This document shows positions 1 to 7,495 of a stretch of DNA of 45,198 nucleotides, piece by piece (positions within the stretch are counted from its first letter, which is position 1; every line of letters begins with the position of its first letter). The notes under the pieces were generated by a model that was not told the origin of the DNA, did no database searches, and saw only the letters and a list, made by a program, of their open reading frames with translations. A program made the position numbers and the translations under genes. This stretch comes from Legionellaceae bacterium (GTDB taxonomy: Bacteria > Pseudomonadota > Gammaproteobacteria > Legionellales > Legionellaceae). Location: assembly GCA_030157805.1 (NCBI GenBank), contig JAOAUB010000055.1:1-45198 (forward strand), in the 5' to 3' direction.

Positions 1-100
1 GACTACAAGGAGTTTGTGCGTCAATTTTACTCAACAAGACGTTTTGTTTGTCATGATAACGATTTTTTGATGTGTTTTAGTTAGTTATAGCCTATAAAGC

Positions 101-281
101 TCATATTAAGAAGTTACATTCATGCGTGTCAATCATAGCCATCATGTCGTTGTGTTCTAAAATAGGATGATCAAAAAGATGTAAATCTTCATCAATTCGA
201 TACATTGGCAGGTAATCCTGCCGACAGATGAATATCCGACGCTTTATGGTTGACTGTAAAATTTAAAAAATATTCAATGTT
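101..281 (-). pseudogene. pilT: pilT relic (N-terminal part of the type IV pilus retraction ATPase, frameshifted)
   Basis: Read on the minus strand from 281, the frame gives NIEYFLNFTVNHKASDIHLS followed by AGLP. This matches the start of PilT, whose family signature is ASDLHLSAGLPP. At about 206-210 the frame slips by one base (CCT-G-CCA) and continues as PMYRIDEDLHLFDHPILEH and NDMMAMI, which parallels the PilT segment PPMIRVDGDVRRI...PPLEHKQVHALI. The frame ends at a TGA at 101-103, far short of the roughly 345 residues of intact PilT. No start codon remains, because a TAA lies just upstream. Seen directly: the two frames and the slip. The identity comes from memory of PilT, but the match is extended and collinear. 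It lies directly behind the methyltransferase gene and is probably not expressed as a functional protein. Confidence 0.8.
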
Positions 282-287
282 GTAAGC

Positions 288-1007
288 TTAGATCAGCTCA
301 GCCTGATATTGGTGTTCTTGAATATACGCCGTAGCGATACCCCAACTCATGTTGACTTGGGTTGTTTGGGTGACCATGAAGGCGCTGGTTGTTAATTTCT
401 TGCTTATGGTAATAATCGTTGCGCCCATGGCTACTTCAGCAAGTTTTTGGCTTAATTGATCCCAGATCTCACCTATCAAGGCGGTTGAATTAATAAAAAT
501 TAACGTGGCTTCGCTTAAATCTGTCGTTAAAAAATTATCGTGGATAAATTCAATGCATTGGGCCTTGCGTTCATAGCCTGGAATGTGTGCCAAATTATCT
601 TTGAGTTGCGATGCTGCTTCAGAAAGGTTGTTAAAAATCTCAACGCCACAGCTTTTCTTAGGGTTAAAAACCATGGCGCAGGCGATCGTAGCTTTGCCAA
701 CACCGCTGCCTAAATCATAAAATTGGGTGTTTTCATCGGGGTGAGTTAATGTAAGAAGAGCAATGAAGGATAAAAACTCAATTTCGCCGTAAACATAATC
801 AAACGCGTCACCGGCTTGTCGTGCTTCTTTGGATAACAAAAAGCCGTTCGTGTGGCAGAAGAGATCGTCGAACACGCGCTGCGCGTGTTCAAGATTGAGT
901 GATTGCGACCAACGTTTGATTTTATTTTTTTTGATGTGATGTTGATAGGTAGGCACTAAGCTTACAATCAACGCTAAACCCATGAATGCCAGTAAAGGGC
1001 CCGGCAT
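288..1007 (-). CDS. membrane-anchored DOT1-like class I methyltransferase
   Basis: A SAM-dependent methyltransferase of 239 residues. Residues 4-20 form a hydrophobic segment followed by a basic stretch (HHIKKNKIKR), consistent with an N-terminal membrane anchor. The catalytic part has YGE (73-75), the SAM loop DLGSGVGKA (98-106), GVE (121-123), DNFL (157-160) and FINS (171-174). The order and spacing follow the DOT1 histone H3K79 methyltransferase fold (YGE, DLGSGVGQ, GVE, DFL, VNN), more closely than generic bacterial methyltransferases. The DOT1 VNN motif appears as INS. The ATG lies 3 bases after the moxR stop, so translation is probably coupled. The substrate cannot be told from sequence; it could be a host protein, a bacterial protein or a small molecule. 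Fold confidence is high, histone activity is speculative. Confidence 0.75.
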   Translation of the reverse strand: MPGPLLAFMGLALIVSLVPTYQHHIKKNKIKRWSQSLNLEHAQRVFDDLFCHTNGFLLSKEARQAGDAFDYVYGEIEFLSFIALLTLTHPDENTQFYDLGSGVGKATIACAMVFNPKKSCGVEIFNNLSEAASQLKDNLAHIPGYERKAQCIEFIHDNFLTTDLSEATLIFINSTALIGEIWDQLSQKLAEVAMGATIITISKKLTTSAFMVTQTTQVNMSWGIATAYIQEHQYQAELI

Positions 1008-1010
1008 AAA

Positions 1011-2009
1011 TTAAGGCACTCCAACTAATTGCAATACGAGATCAATGAAGTTGTCGGTTGTCACACCTTCGGCTTCAGCTTCGAAACTTAATAAAATACG
1101 ATGTCTTAATACATCATGGGCAATGACTTGAATATCCTCGGGCGTCACGTAATCACGTCCGGCTAGCCAGGCATGCGCTTTTGAACACCGATCAAGAGCA
1201 ATGGTGGCTCGGGGGCTTGCGCCAAATCGTAACCAGCTTGCTAATTGTGAACTGTAAACAGTCGGTTGACGTGTGGCCATGACTAATTGAATTAAATAAG
1301 CCTCCAAGGCTGAGCTGGTATGAACATTCAATATTTGTTGGCGGGCATGAAACAGATCATGTTGACTTAATGGTGAAATCGTCGTGTGCTGAGGGTTGAT
1401 CTCGCCAAGCGCTTCGCGTCGTGATAAAGCTAAAATCGCTTGTTCAACACTGGTTTCAGGATAACTAATTTTGACGTACATTAAGAATCGGTCAAGTTGT
1501 GCTTCCGGTAAAGGGTAAGTTCCTTCTTGTTCAATAGGGTTTTGGGTGGCCATGACCAAAAATAGTTCAGGCAAAGGGTAGGTTTTTGAGCCAATCGTGA
1601 CTTGTCGCTCGGCCATGGCCTCTAATAATGCCGATTGAACTTTAGCCGGTGCGCGATTGATTTCATCAGCAAGCAGTAAATGATGAAAAATAGGGCCGGG
1701 TTGAAAAATAAAGGATCCGTCTTCGGGATGAAAAATATCGGTGCCGGTTAAATCGCCTGGCAGCAAATCCGGCGTGAATTGAATGCGGTGAAAATCCCCT
1801 TCAATAAGTGCGGAGAGTTCTTTAACGGCACGTGTTTTTGCTAAGCCTGGCGCACCTTCAACCAAAAGATGACCATCCGCTAATAAAGCAATTAATAACC
1901 GTGAAATCAAGCCTTTTTGGCCTAGAATGCGCTCATTAAGATGCGCGCTTAATTCAAGAATTTTTTGTTGCACCCCATTGGATGTGACGTCATCAACTTG
2001 TAGCATCAT
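1011..2009 (-). CDS. MoxR-family AAA+ ATPase
   Basis: MoxR-type AAA+ ATPase of 332 residues, the usual family length. Walker A is GAPGLAKT (52-59), Walker B LLLADE (111-116) followed by the family-typical INRAPAKVQSALLEAMAE, and sensor 1 sits in MATQNPIEQEGTYPLPEAQ with DRF at 173-175. MoxR proteins act as chaperone-like ATPases, usually with von Willebrand A (DUF58) partners encoded next door. No such partner is in the window: the downstream gene is the DOT1-like methyltransferase (3-base gap) and the upstream gene is a secreted hydrolase. The start has two adjacent ATGs. It is probably in a minus-strand run beginning at the pteridine reductase gene. Confidence 0.93.
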   Translation of the reverse strand: MMLQVDDVTSNGVQQKILELSAHLNERILGQKGLISRLLIALLADGHLLVEGAPGLAKTRAVKELSALIEGDFHRIQFTPDLLPGDLTGTDIFHPEDGSFIFQPGPIFHHLLLADEINRAPAKVQSALLEAMAERQVTIGSKTYPLPELFLVMATQNPIEQEGTYPLPEAQLDRFLMYVKISYPETSVEQAILALSRREALGEINPQHTTISPLSQHDLFHARQQILNVHTSSALEAYLIQLVMATRQPTVYSSQLASWLRFGASPRATIALDRCSKAHAWLAGRDYVTPEDIQVIAHDVLRHRILLSFEAEAEGVTTDNFIDLVLQLVGVP

Positions 2010-2070
2010 GAAAAAACCACCTTAGCATTAGAGCAAAAATTGTATGAATCAGGATCAATGAACATCGATC

Positions 2071-2793
2071 CTAAGCATGATAAAGCATCCCGAGCTGTGC
2101 TTTCAATTCCCCATAAGCGGCTTCGATATTAATATAATTACTTTGACCTAAATAATAGGATAAAGAACCGTCATCGCGCGCCGTTGAGGCTTGCAGCGCA
2201 ACATTGTATTTTAACGTTTTCAAGCGTCGATATTCGCCGGGCTTGGTGACAAAATAAAAATTACGAACATTGGAATTCTTTAAATAGTACACGGCTTTGG
2301 CATCCGAGTGCATGGCATGATGTGGAAAATACTCTTTCAATGAGTAATCGCGATTATTATGTACCGCAATGACTTTGCCTGCGGGGATGAGGGCCACAAT
2401 TTGCCTCGCGAGCGATTTAACTTCTTGATGTGCTGCTTTTGAATAGTGGCCAAATTGGTGCAAGGTTAATTCAATGCCTCGATCGGTAAAAATACGGTTA
2501 GGATCGGCTTCATAACGAACGTGATTTAAGTGAAACACAATATTGCGCGTGCCACCATGCTTTAGGCTAATCAGTGTTCCGCCTTCCTTGTGAACGTATT
2601 TATGGGCTGCAGCAAGGGCTGTGATTTCATTTTCATGTAAGTGCACGAAGGTCTTGGCCAAGGATTTATGGGAGGTTCTTTTGTTCATGGAGCCCTGGAT
2701 AATGTGTACAGGGGTATCGCCGACATTGACGGTATAGGTTTTCGCATGCAATGGATTGAAAAAGATGATCAACAAACTAAAAAGTCGGTTCAC
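2071..2793 (-). CDS. secreted protein, putative Zn-dependent (M14/amidohydrolase-like) hydrolase
   Basis: Protein of 240 residues with a cleavable signal peptide: a hydrophobic core at residues 4-12 and a likely cut after A17 (LHA|KT). The mature part has H53-E54-N55-E56 (an HxxE pattern), R83-N84, a DPNRIFT segment at 97-103 and H145-N-N. The order HxxE, RN, late His resembles zinc carboxypeptidases (M14) and N-formylglutamate amidohydrolases, which share a fold. I therefore infer a periplasmic or secreted zinc hydrolase acting on a peptide or amide bond. I do not recognise a named family and the substrate is unknown. It sits between the pteridine reductase gene (38-base gap) and moxR (61-base gap), all on the minus strand. 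Confidence 0.6.
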   Translation of the reverse strand: MNRLFSLLIIFFNPLHAKTYTVNVGDTPVHIIQGSMNKRTSHKSLAKTFVHLHENEITALAAAHKYVHKEGGTLISLKHGGTRNIVFHLNHVRYEADPNRIFTDRGIELTLHQFGHYSKAAHQEVKSLARQIVALIPAGKVIAVHNNRDYSLKEYFPHHAMHSDAKAVYYLKNSNVRNFYFVTKPGEYRRLKTLKYNVALQASTARDDGSLSYYLGQSNYINIEAAYGELKAQLGMLYHA

Positions 2794-2831
2794 AGTTTAC
2801 ATCCCCTTAAAATGATTATTTATTGCCCATT

Positions 2832-3581
2832 TTAACTAATAGTTCGCCCACCATCAACCCGTAATACTTGACCGGTCATGAATGGATTAGCAAGCAGTGA
2901 CAAAACCGCTTGGGCAATAAATTCAGGTTCGCCGTGCATTTTAAGTGGTGTTTCATGAATAATTTGATGTTTGACAGCTTCCGAAAGGCTATTTTCTTGT
3001 TCAGGCCAGGCAATGGCGCCAGGTGCTACCGCATTAACGCGGATAAGCGGTGCTAATTCGCGTGCCAAAGTTTTGGTTTGCATCCACAGCGCGGCTTTAC
3101 TTTGACAATATTCGGCATAACCTTTTAAGGGTGTTTCTGCATGGATGTCGGTGATGTTGATGATAGAGCCAGATTCTTGGGCAAGCCACGGATGTGCCGC
3201 AATGCTTAAACGCCAGGGTGCAAAAACATTAAGCGCGTAAAGCGTTTCATGGCATATCGAGGCGCATGTGTCCAGCTTGGAGGGGATAAACAAGGAAGCA
3301 TTGTTTATCAGCACGTGCAGTGCTTCGCCCCAGGCAATAGCGGTTTTAATGACGGTCTCGCTGGTGTGGGCTAAGCTGAGATCCGCTTGCACGACCAAGG
3401 CACTGTTTGGGCGTTGATGGTTTAATGTGGCCGCTAATTGCTGAGCGGCAGCGAGTGATTGATGACAATGAATCACCACACGATATCCTGCTTGATGCAA
3501 TGCACGGGCAATTTCAGCACCAATACGGCGCGCAGCGCCGGTAATTAAGGCAACGCCGGGTTGTTTATTTTTTGAATTCAA
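2832..3581 (-). CDS. folM: pteridine reductase (FolM-like short-chain dehydrogenase)
   Basis: Short-chain dehydrogenase/reductase of 249 residues that probably reduces dihydrobiopterin/dihydrofolate-type pteridines with NADPH. TGAARRIG (14-21) is the nucleotide-binding loop in its pteridine-reductase form, and NNAS is at 93-96. The usual catalytic Ser is replaced by D145, with Y158 and K162 of YxxxK following. D145 to Y158 is 13 residues, the same spacing as the catalytic Asp-Tyr pair of PTR1 (D181/Y194). The C-terminus GQVLRVDGG is typical. The start is a TTG at 3579-3581 behind GAAAG; no in-frame ATG lies nearby. It is divergent from midA with only 15 bases between the starts. It may supplement folate reduction alongside the classical ThyA encoded further on, though no folA is in the window. 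Confidence 0.85.
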   Translation of the reverse strand: MNSKNKQPGVALITGAARRIGAEIARALHQAGYRVVIHCHQSLAAAQQLAATLNHQRPNSALVVQADLSLAHTSETVIKTAIAWGEALHVLINNASLFIPSKLDTCASICHETLYALNVFAPWRLSIAAHPWLAQESGSIINITDIHAETPLKGYAEYCQSKAALWMQTKTLARELAPLIRVNAVAPGAIAWPEQENSLSEAVKHQIIHETPLKMHGEPEFIAQAVLSLLANPFMTGQVLRVDGGRTIS

Positions 3582-3596
3582 GTTATCTTTCTCATC

Positions 3597-4712
3597 ATGA
3601 ATACCATTCCAAAATCTTTACTTAATCTGTTCTCAACGCGCGGTGAAATTCCTTTTGTTGAATTCATGCATCATGCCTTATATGCGCCTGATTTTGGTTA
3701 TTATACTACAAGCTTTCCCCAATTAGGTCTTTCTGGCGATTTCATTACTGCACCTGAATTAACCCCCTTATTTGGACAAACGCTCGCACTGCAGTGTCAA
3801 ACCGTTTTGGCGCAATTCAATGATGCTCATGTGTTGGAGTTTGGCGCCGGCACGGGGCGATTGTGCATCGATATCTTGACGCATCTGGATAAGCTTCAAT
3901 GTTTGCCAAAGACGTATTTTATTCTTGAGGTCAGCGGTCATTTACGTGATTGCCAACAAGCTTTGATTCAGGAACAAATTCCACATTTAGCCCATCGAGT
4001 TCAGTGGTTGAATCAGTGGCCGGAGCATCCTTTTTCAGGGGTTGTTTTAGCGAATGAAGTGCTTGATGCGATGCCGGTGCACCGTTTTTTAAGAAATGAG
4101 ACGGGCATTTTTGAAAGTTATATTGCAATTGATGACTCGGGAAAATTAATTGAACGTTTTAATCCTTGCACTAACTCCCAATTACAATCTTATGTTGAAG
4201 AACATATTCCGGCAGCATTCGGCCCCTATCAATCGGAAGTGAACTTTTTTCTGGATGGATGGTTTGCACAATGTTTTTCAATGTTACAGGCAGGGGCGAT
4301 TTTTATCTTGGATTACGGTTTTCCTCGATCCGAATATTATCATCCTGAACGCCACCAAGGCACGTTAATGTGTCATTATCGCCATCGAGCTCATGCTAAT
4401 CCATTCATTCATGTTGGTGAGCAAGACATTACGGCGCACGTTGATTTTACTCACGTTGCCGAAGCTGCCGACAGTGCCGGGTTTGATGTTGCAGGGTATA
4501 CCAATCAGGCCTCTTTTTTGTTAGCGGCAGGGCTGCCAAGTTTGCTTGACGCGATAGATGATGATCATGAGCGAATAAAAGCTGCACAGGCGGTTAAACA
4601 ACTCTTACAAGCGCATGAAATGGGTGAATTATTTAAAGTAATGGCTCTTACTAAACATTGCCCTGCGACCTTGCAGGGCTTTTTGTTGCACAACAAATTG
4701 GCTAGTTTGTGA
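3597..4712 (+). CDS. SAM-dependent methyltransferase, MidA/NDUFAF7 (DUF185) family
   Basis: Protein of 371 residues with the MidA/NDUFAF7 layout: an N-terminal helical part containing PFVEFMHHALYAPDFGYYT, then DFITAPELTPLFGQTLA, the SAM-binding loop VLEFGAGTGRL, and the family hallmark VVLANEVLDAMPVHRF. In eukaryotes NDUFAF7 methylates an arginine of a complex I subunit. The bacterial relatives are widespread in proteobacteria, but their substrates are less clear. The protein looks complete. The start codon is ATG at 3597, only 15 bases from the divergent folM start, so the two promoters must overlap the opposite gene. The downstream spacer holds a transposase relic. Confidence 0.9.
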   Translation: MNTIPKSLLNLFSTRGEIPFVEFMHHALYAPDFGYYTTSFPQLGLSGDFITAPELTPLFGQTLALQCQTVLAQFNDAHVLEFGAGTGRLCIDILTHLDKLQCLPKTYFILEVSGHLRDCQQALIQEQIPHLAHRVQWLNQWPEHPFSGVVLANEVLDAMPVHRFLRNETGIFESYIAIDDSGKLIERFNPCTNSQLQSYVEEHIPAAFGPYQSEVNFFLDGWFAQCFSMLQAGAIFILDYGFPRSEYYHPERHQGTLMCHYRHRAHANPFIHVGEQDITAHVDFTHVAEAADSAGFDVAGYTNQASFLLAAGLPSLLDAIDDDHERIKAAQAVKQLLQAHEMGELFKVMALTKHCPATLQGFLLHNKLASL

Positions 4713-4726
4713 TCAGGTTTTCGCGT

Positions 4727-4859
4727 TCATGATATAACCACATCAGCATCAGGTGATGTGCGCCGTTACCGCATCATAAACAGGTGTTTCATCATACGCA
4801 CCATCGGCAGAAAAATGGTCACTTGAATCGGTAATCTGTTCCAACAATCCCTCGACCAT
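4727..4859 (-). pseudogene. IS5-type transposase relic (DDE domain fragment, frameshifted)
   Basis: The minus strand from 4859 reads MVEGLLEQITDSSDHFSADG followed by AYDETPVYDAVTAH, then a stop. A one-base slip restores the reading PDADVVIS. This is the middle of an IS5-family DDE transposase, whose conserved core is ...ADGAYDTxxVYDAVxxHxPxAxVVIPPR. The D of ADGAYD is the second catalytic Asp of that family. Only about 45 residues of a roughly 300-residue protein survive, with one frameshift, and I see no terminal inverted repeats. The open frame continues upstream to about 4890 as NRYWALFLSS, which may also derive from the element. This is a scar of an old insertion between midA and the thioesterase gene. 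Confidence 0.75.
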
Positions 4860-4891
4860 TGAGCTAAGAAACAAAGCCCAGTAGCGGTTCT

Positions 4892-5314
4892 TTAACGTTG
4901 AATAACTGCTGCTGTCATTCTTGAAACGCAGGTGCGTTTTCTTTCTTCATTGTAAATATCAATTTGCCAAATTTGCGTCGTACGGCCTAAGTGAATAGGG
5001 CTTGTTATAGCCGTTACGATGCCTTCGCGCACTGATCGAATATGATTAGCATTAATTTCAAGACCCACGCAATAGCAAACGCTAAGATCGATTATTGCAT
5101 TGGCCGCCGTGCTTGCAATTGTTTCTGCTAAAACAACGTTGGCGCCACCATGCACGATGCCTATGGGTTGCTTGGTTCGTTCGTTAGCCGGCATGGTTGC
5201 TGTTAGCGTATCATGGCCCACTTCCGTAAATTGGATACCAAGAAAGTCAGCTAGGGTATTTTGACCACGCTCATTCAGTTCCGCTGGGGTTATTGGTTTA
5301 AACCATATTGCCAT
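4892..5314 (-). CDS. hotdog-fold acyl-CoA thioesterase (MenI/YdiI-like)
   Basis: A single hotdog-domain thioesterase. From the chosen start MAIWFKPITPAELN it collinearly matches E. coli YdiI/MenI (start MIWKRHLTLDELN), giving 140 residues. An in-frame ATG six codons upstream (5332) is possible but lies outside the family alignment. The catalytic region is QPIGIVHGGANVVLAETIAS. The Glu in LAE corresponds to the catalytic E63 of YdiI, and HGGA is the acyl-CoA-binding loop. MenI hydrolyses 1,4-dihydroxy-2-naphthoyl-CoA. No menaquinone genes are present here, so a general acyl-CoA clean-up role is equally likely. It is divergent from gloB across about 100 bases that must hold both promoters. Confidence 0.85.
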   Translation of the reverse strand: MAIWFKPITPAELNERGQNTLADFLGIQFTEVGHDTLTATMPANERTKQPIGIVHGGANVVLAETIASTAANAIIDLSVCYCVGLEINANHIRSVREGIVTAITSPIHLGRTTQIWQIDIYNEERKRTCVSRMTAAVIQR

Positions 5315-5414
5315 GGGTTGATCCTTGTTCAATGCATTGAATTAACACTTAGAAGAAAGTAGCATGAAATGAGTCGGATGCAAATTGTTGCATGAAGATC
5401 GGAGCGTTGAGGCT

Positions 5415-6182
5415 ATGAATATACGTTACGTGCCTATTTTTAATGATAACTACATCTGGCTTATTGTGGACAGCACACAAACTAAGGCTATTGCCGTTGA
5501 TCCCGGCGCAGCATTGCCGCTGCGAACTTTTTTGAAAGCTCATGGACTGCAATTAGCTGCAATTTTAATCACGCATCATCATCGTGATCATATCGATGGT
5601 ATAGGTGAATTAATAAGCGATGATCCCGTGCCCGTTTATGGTCCACACAGCGCGGTAATTGCCGGTATCACTCACCGAGTGAGTGAATCGGATACGTTGG
5701 TTTTTCCTTTTTTAGAAAGCTCTTTGATGGTCCTAGAGACGCCTGGTCATACTTTGGATCATCTTGCGTACCTTGTTTCAGGCATGCTTTTTTGCGGTGA
5801 TACGTTATTTTCTGCGGGTTGTGGGCGAGTTTTTGAAGGGACCGTGGAGCAAATGGTTCATTCTTTGCAAAAAATAGCTGCTTTGCCGGATGAGACCAAG
5901 ATATACTGCGCTCATGAATACACCTTGAAAAATCTTCAATTTGCGCAGATGGTTGAACCTCATAACCGAAAAATTCAAGATAAAATGCAGGACGTGACGG
6001 CATTAAGAGAGGCCAATTTACCGACATTACCCAGCAGTCTTGGTGATGAGAAAGCCATTAATCCGTTTTTACGTTGCGATAGCCCTGAAATTATAGCAAG
6101 TGTTGAACATCACGTGGGGTTTAAACTGTATAGCTATGGCGATGTGTTTCAGTATTTACGTGAGTGGAAAAATGAGTTTTAA
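5415..6182 (+). CDS. gloB: hydroxyacylglutathione hydrolase (glyoxalase II)
   Basis: Metallo-beta-lactamase-fold enzyme that hydrolyses S-D-lactoylglutathione to D-lactate and glutathione, the second step of methylglyoxal detoxification. The metal motif is H54-x-H56-x-D58-H59 (THHHRDHIDG). Further ligands are in ETPGHTLDH and in FCGDTLFSAGCGR, and the C-terminal CAHEYTLKNLQFA is typical of GloB. The start at MNIRYVPIFNDNYIW gives 255 residues, the normal family length. The longer frame from 5385 adds ten residues without homology. A GAGG-like ribosome site lies just before 5415. Confidence 0.96.
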   Translation: MNIRYVPIFNDNYIWLIVDSTQTKAIAVDPGAALPLRTFLKAHGLQLAAILITHHHRDHIDGIGELISDDPVPVYGPHSAVIAGITHRVSESDTLVFPFLESSLMVLETPGHTLDHLAYLVSGMLFCGDTLFSAGCGRVFEGTVEQMVHSLQKIAALPDETKIYCAHEYTLKNLQFAQMVEPHNRKIQDKMQDVTALREANLPTLPSSLGDEKAINPFLRCDSPEIIASVEHHVGFKLYSYGDVFQYLREWKNEF

Positions 6183-6229
6183 AGAGTAAGCGTTGTTGAT
6201 GCCAAATAAAAAGTGGGGACGGGCCATCA

Positions 6230-7495
6230 TTGAAAAAAATACAAGTTATTGCATCAAGTTTAGGCAACACCTTAGAATGGTTTGATTTTGGGTTGTTTAT
6301 TTTTATGGCACCTCTCATTGGGGCCAAATTTTTTCCGCATCAAACAACGAACATGGCAACACTCGATGCCTTAATGGTCTTTTCGGCGGGATTTATTTGT
6401 CGACCTTTGGGTGGGATTTTGTTTGGTTATTTTGGTGATACGCGTGGGCGGGCAAACACGTTACGCATGTCGGTGTTAATTATTACGTTGCCTACCTTGC
6501 TCGTGGGAATTCTGCCTTCCTATGATTCTATCGGGTTTTTCTCGCCTATTTTGTTTACCGCGATGCGCCTCATACAAGGTCTGTCGATAGGCGGTGAGTA
6601 TAGTGGTGTGATGATTTATCTTGCTGAATCTGCGCCAGCAAAAAAGCGTGGGTTTATTACAAGCTTTGCAGCAACGGGCGCTAACTTAGGTTTTTTGTTA
6701 GCGACCTTATCGTTCATGGTGTTGAACATGCTGGCCTCCGCTCAAAGCATTGATGACTGGGCTTGGCGACTGCCTTTTATTTTTGCAGGGATGCCTGGGT
6801 TAGTGGTTATTTATTACCGTTTTAAATTAACTGAAACTCATGTTTACACTCAGCTTCAACGTCAGCATCAACTTCAGGCGAACCCCTTTATGGCGGCCCT
6901 ACAATACGCCCCTTACCAGCTGCTTAAAATAATCGGCATGACGTGCATGGGTTCAACGTTTTATTATGTCTTTTTTGGTTACATGCCAAGCTATTTAGGG
7001 CGATACGTTGGTTTTCCTTTGGAAAAAGCGTTGGCCTTACAAAGTGGGTTACTTCTTGCCATGTTAGGCCTGGTGCCTTTGGCAGGACTTTGCGGTGATT
7101 ATTTCAGTCGAAAAAAAATGTTAATCATGACTGCCCTTAGCATGATGTTGTTTGTCATTCCTTGTTTTTATTTATTACAAAGTGACTCGACCGAAGTGAT
7201 TGTTCTTGTTTTAGGTATGGCCGCCGTTTTAAGCTCGCTTGAACAAGGCAATACGCTCACGGCGGTGGTTGAAAATTGTCCGGAAAATGTTCGTTATAGC
7301 GGAATTGCTTTTTCTTATAATATAGGTATGGCCTTATTTGGTGGCACCGCGCCTTTAATTGTGACCTTATTGACGGAGCAAGTGAGCCTGCTTGCCCCAT
7401 CGTATTATTTATTGATAATGGCAAGCATGAGTCTCATGACAGCAACGACGTTGCTTGGCCATAATCAGCATTTAAAGGCGCTTCGTATACCTTAG
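6230..7495 (+). CDS. MFS transporter, metabolite:H+ symporter (ProP-like) subfamily
   Basis: Membrane transporter of 421 residues with about 12 hydrophobic segments. The N-terminus SSLGNTLEWFDFGLF and the loops GYFGDTRGR and RLIQGLSIGGEYSG are hallmarks of the metabolite:H+ symporter branch of the major facilitator superfamily (ProP, KgtP, ShiA). The substrate cannot be deduced; osmolytes and dicarboxylates are usual in this branch. The start is TTG at 6230 with a GGGGACGGG ribosome-binding stretch upstream. The nearest upstream ATG (6199) is out of frame. Its stop overlaps the stop of the convergent LRR gene in the four bases TTAG (7492-7495). Related transporters are numerous in Legionellales that feed on host metabolites. 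Confidence 0.85.
   Translation: MKKIQVIASSLGNTLEWFDFGLFIFMAPLIGAKFFPHQTTNMATLDALMVFSAGFICRPLGGILFGYFGDTRGRANTLRMSVLIITLPTLLVGILPSYDSIGFFSPILFTAMRLIQGLSIGGEYSGVMIYLAESAPAKKRGFITSFAATGANLGFLLATLSFMVLNMLASAQSIDDWAWRLPFIFAGMPGLVVIYYRFKLTETHVYTQLQRQHQLQANPFMAALQYAPYQLLKIIGMTCMGSTFYYVFFGYMPSYLGRYVGFPLEKALALQSGLLLAMLGLVPLAGLCGDYFSRKKMLIMTALSMMLFVIPCFYLLQSDSTEVIVLVLGMAAVLSSLEQGNTLTAVVENCPENVRYSGIAFSYNIGMALFGGTAPLIVTLLTEQVSLLAPSYYLLIMASMSLMTATTLLGHNQHLKALRIP

Noticed and set aside
1..84. Open frame from the window edge to TAG at 82-84, possibly the end of a plus-strand gene
   Set aside because: All three plus frames are open at the edge and none of the short translations resembles a known protein.
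201..220. Inverted repeat GGCAGG-TAAT-CCTGCC
   Set aside because: It falls inside the pilT relic and is best explained as former coding sequence.
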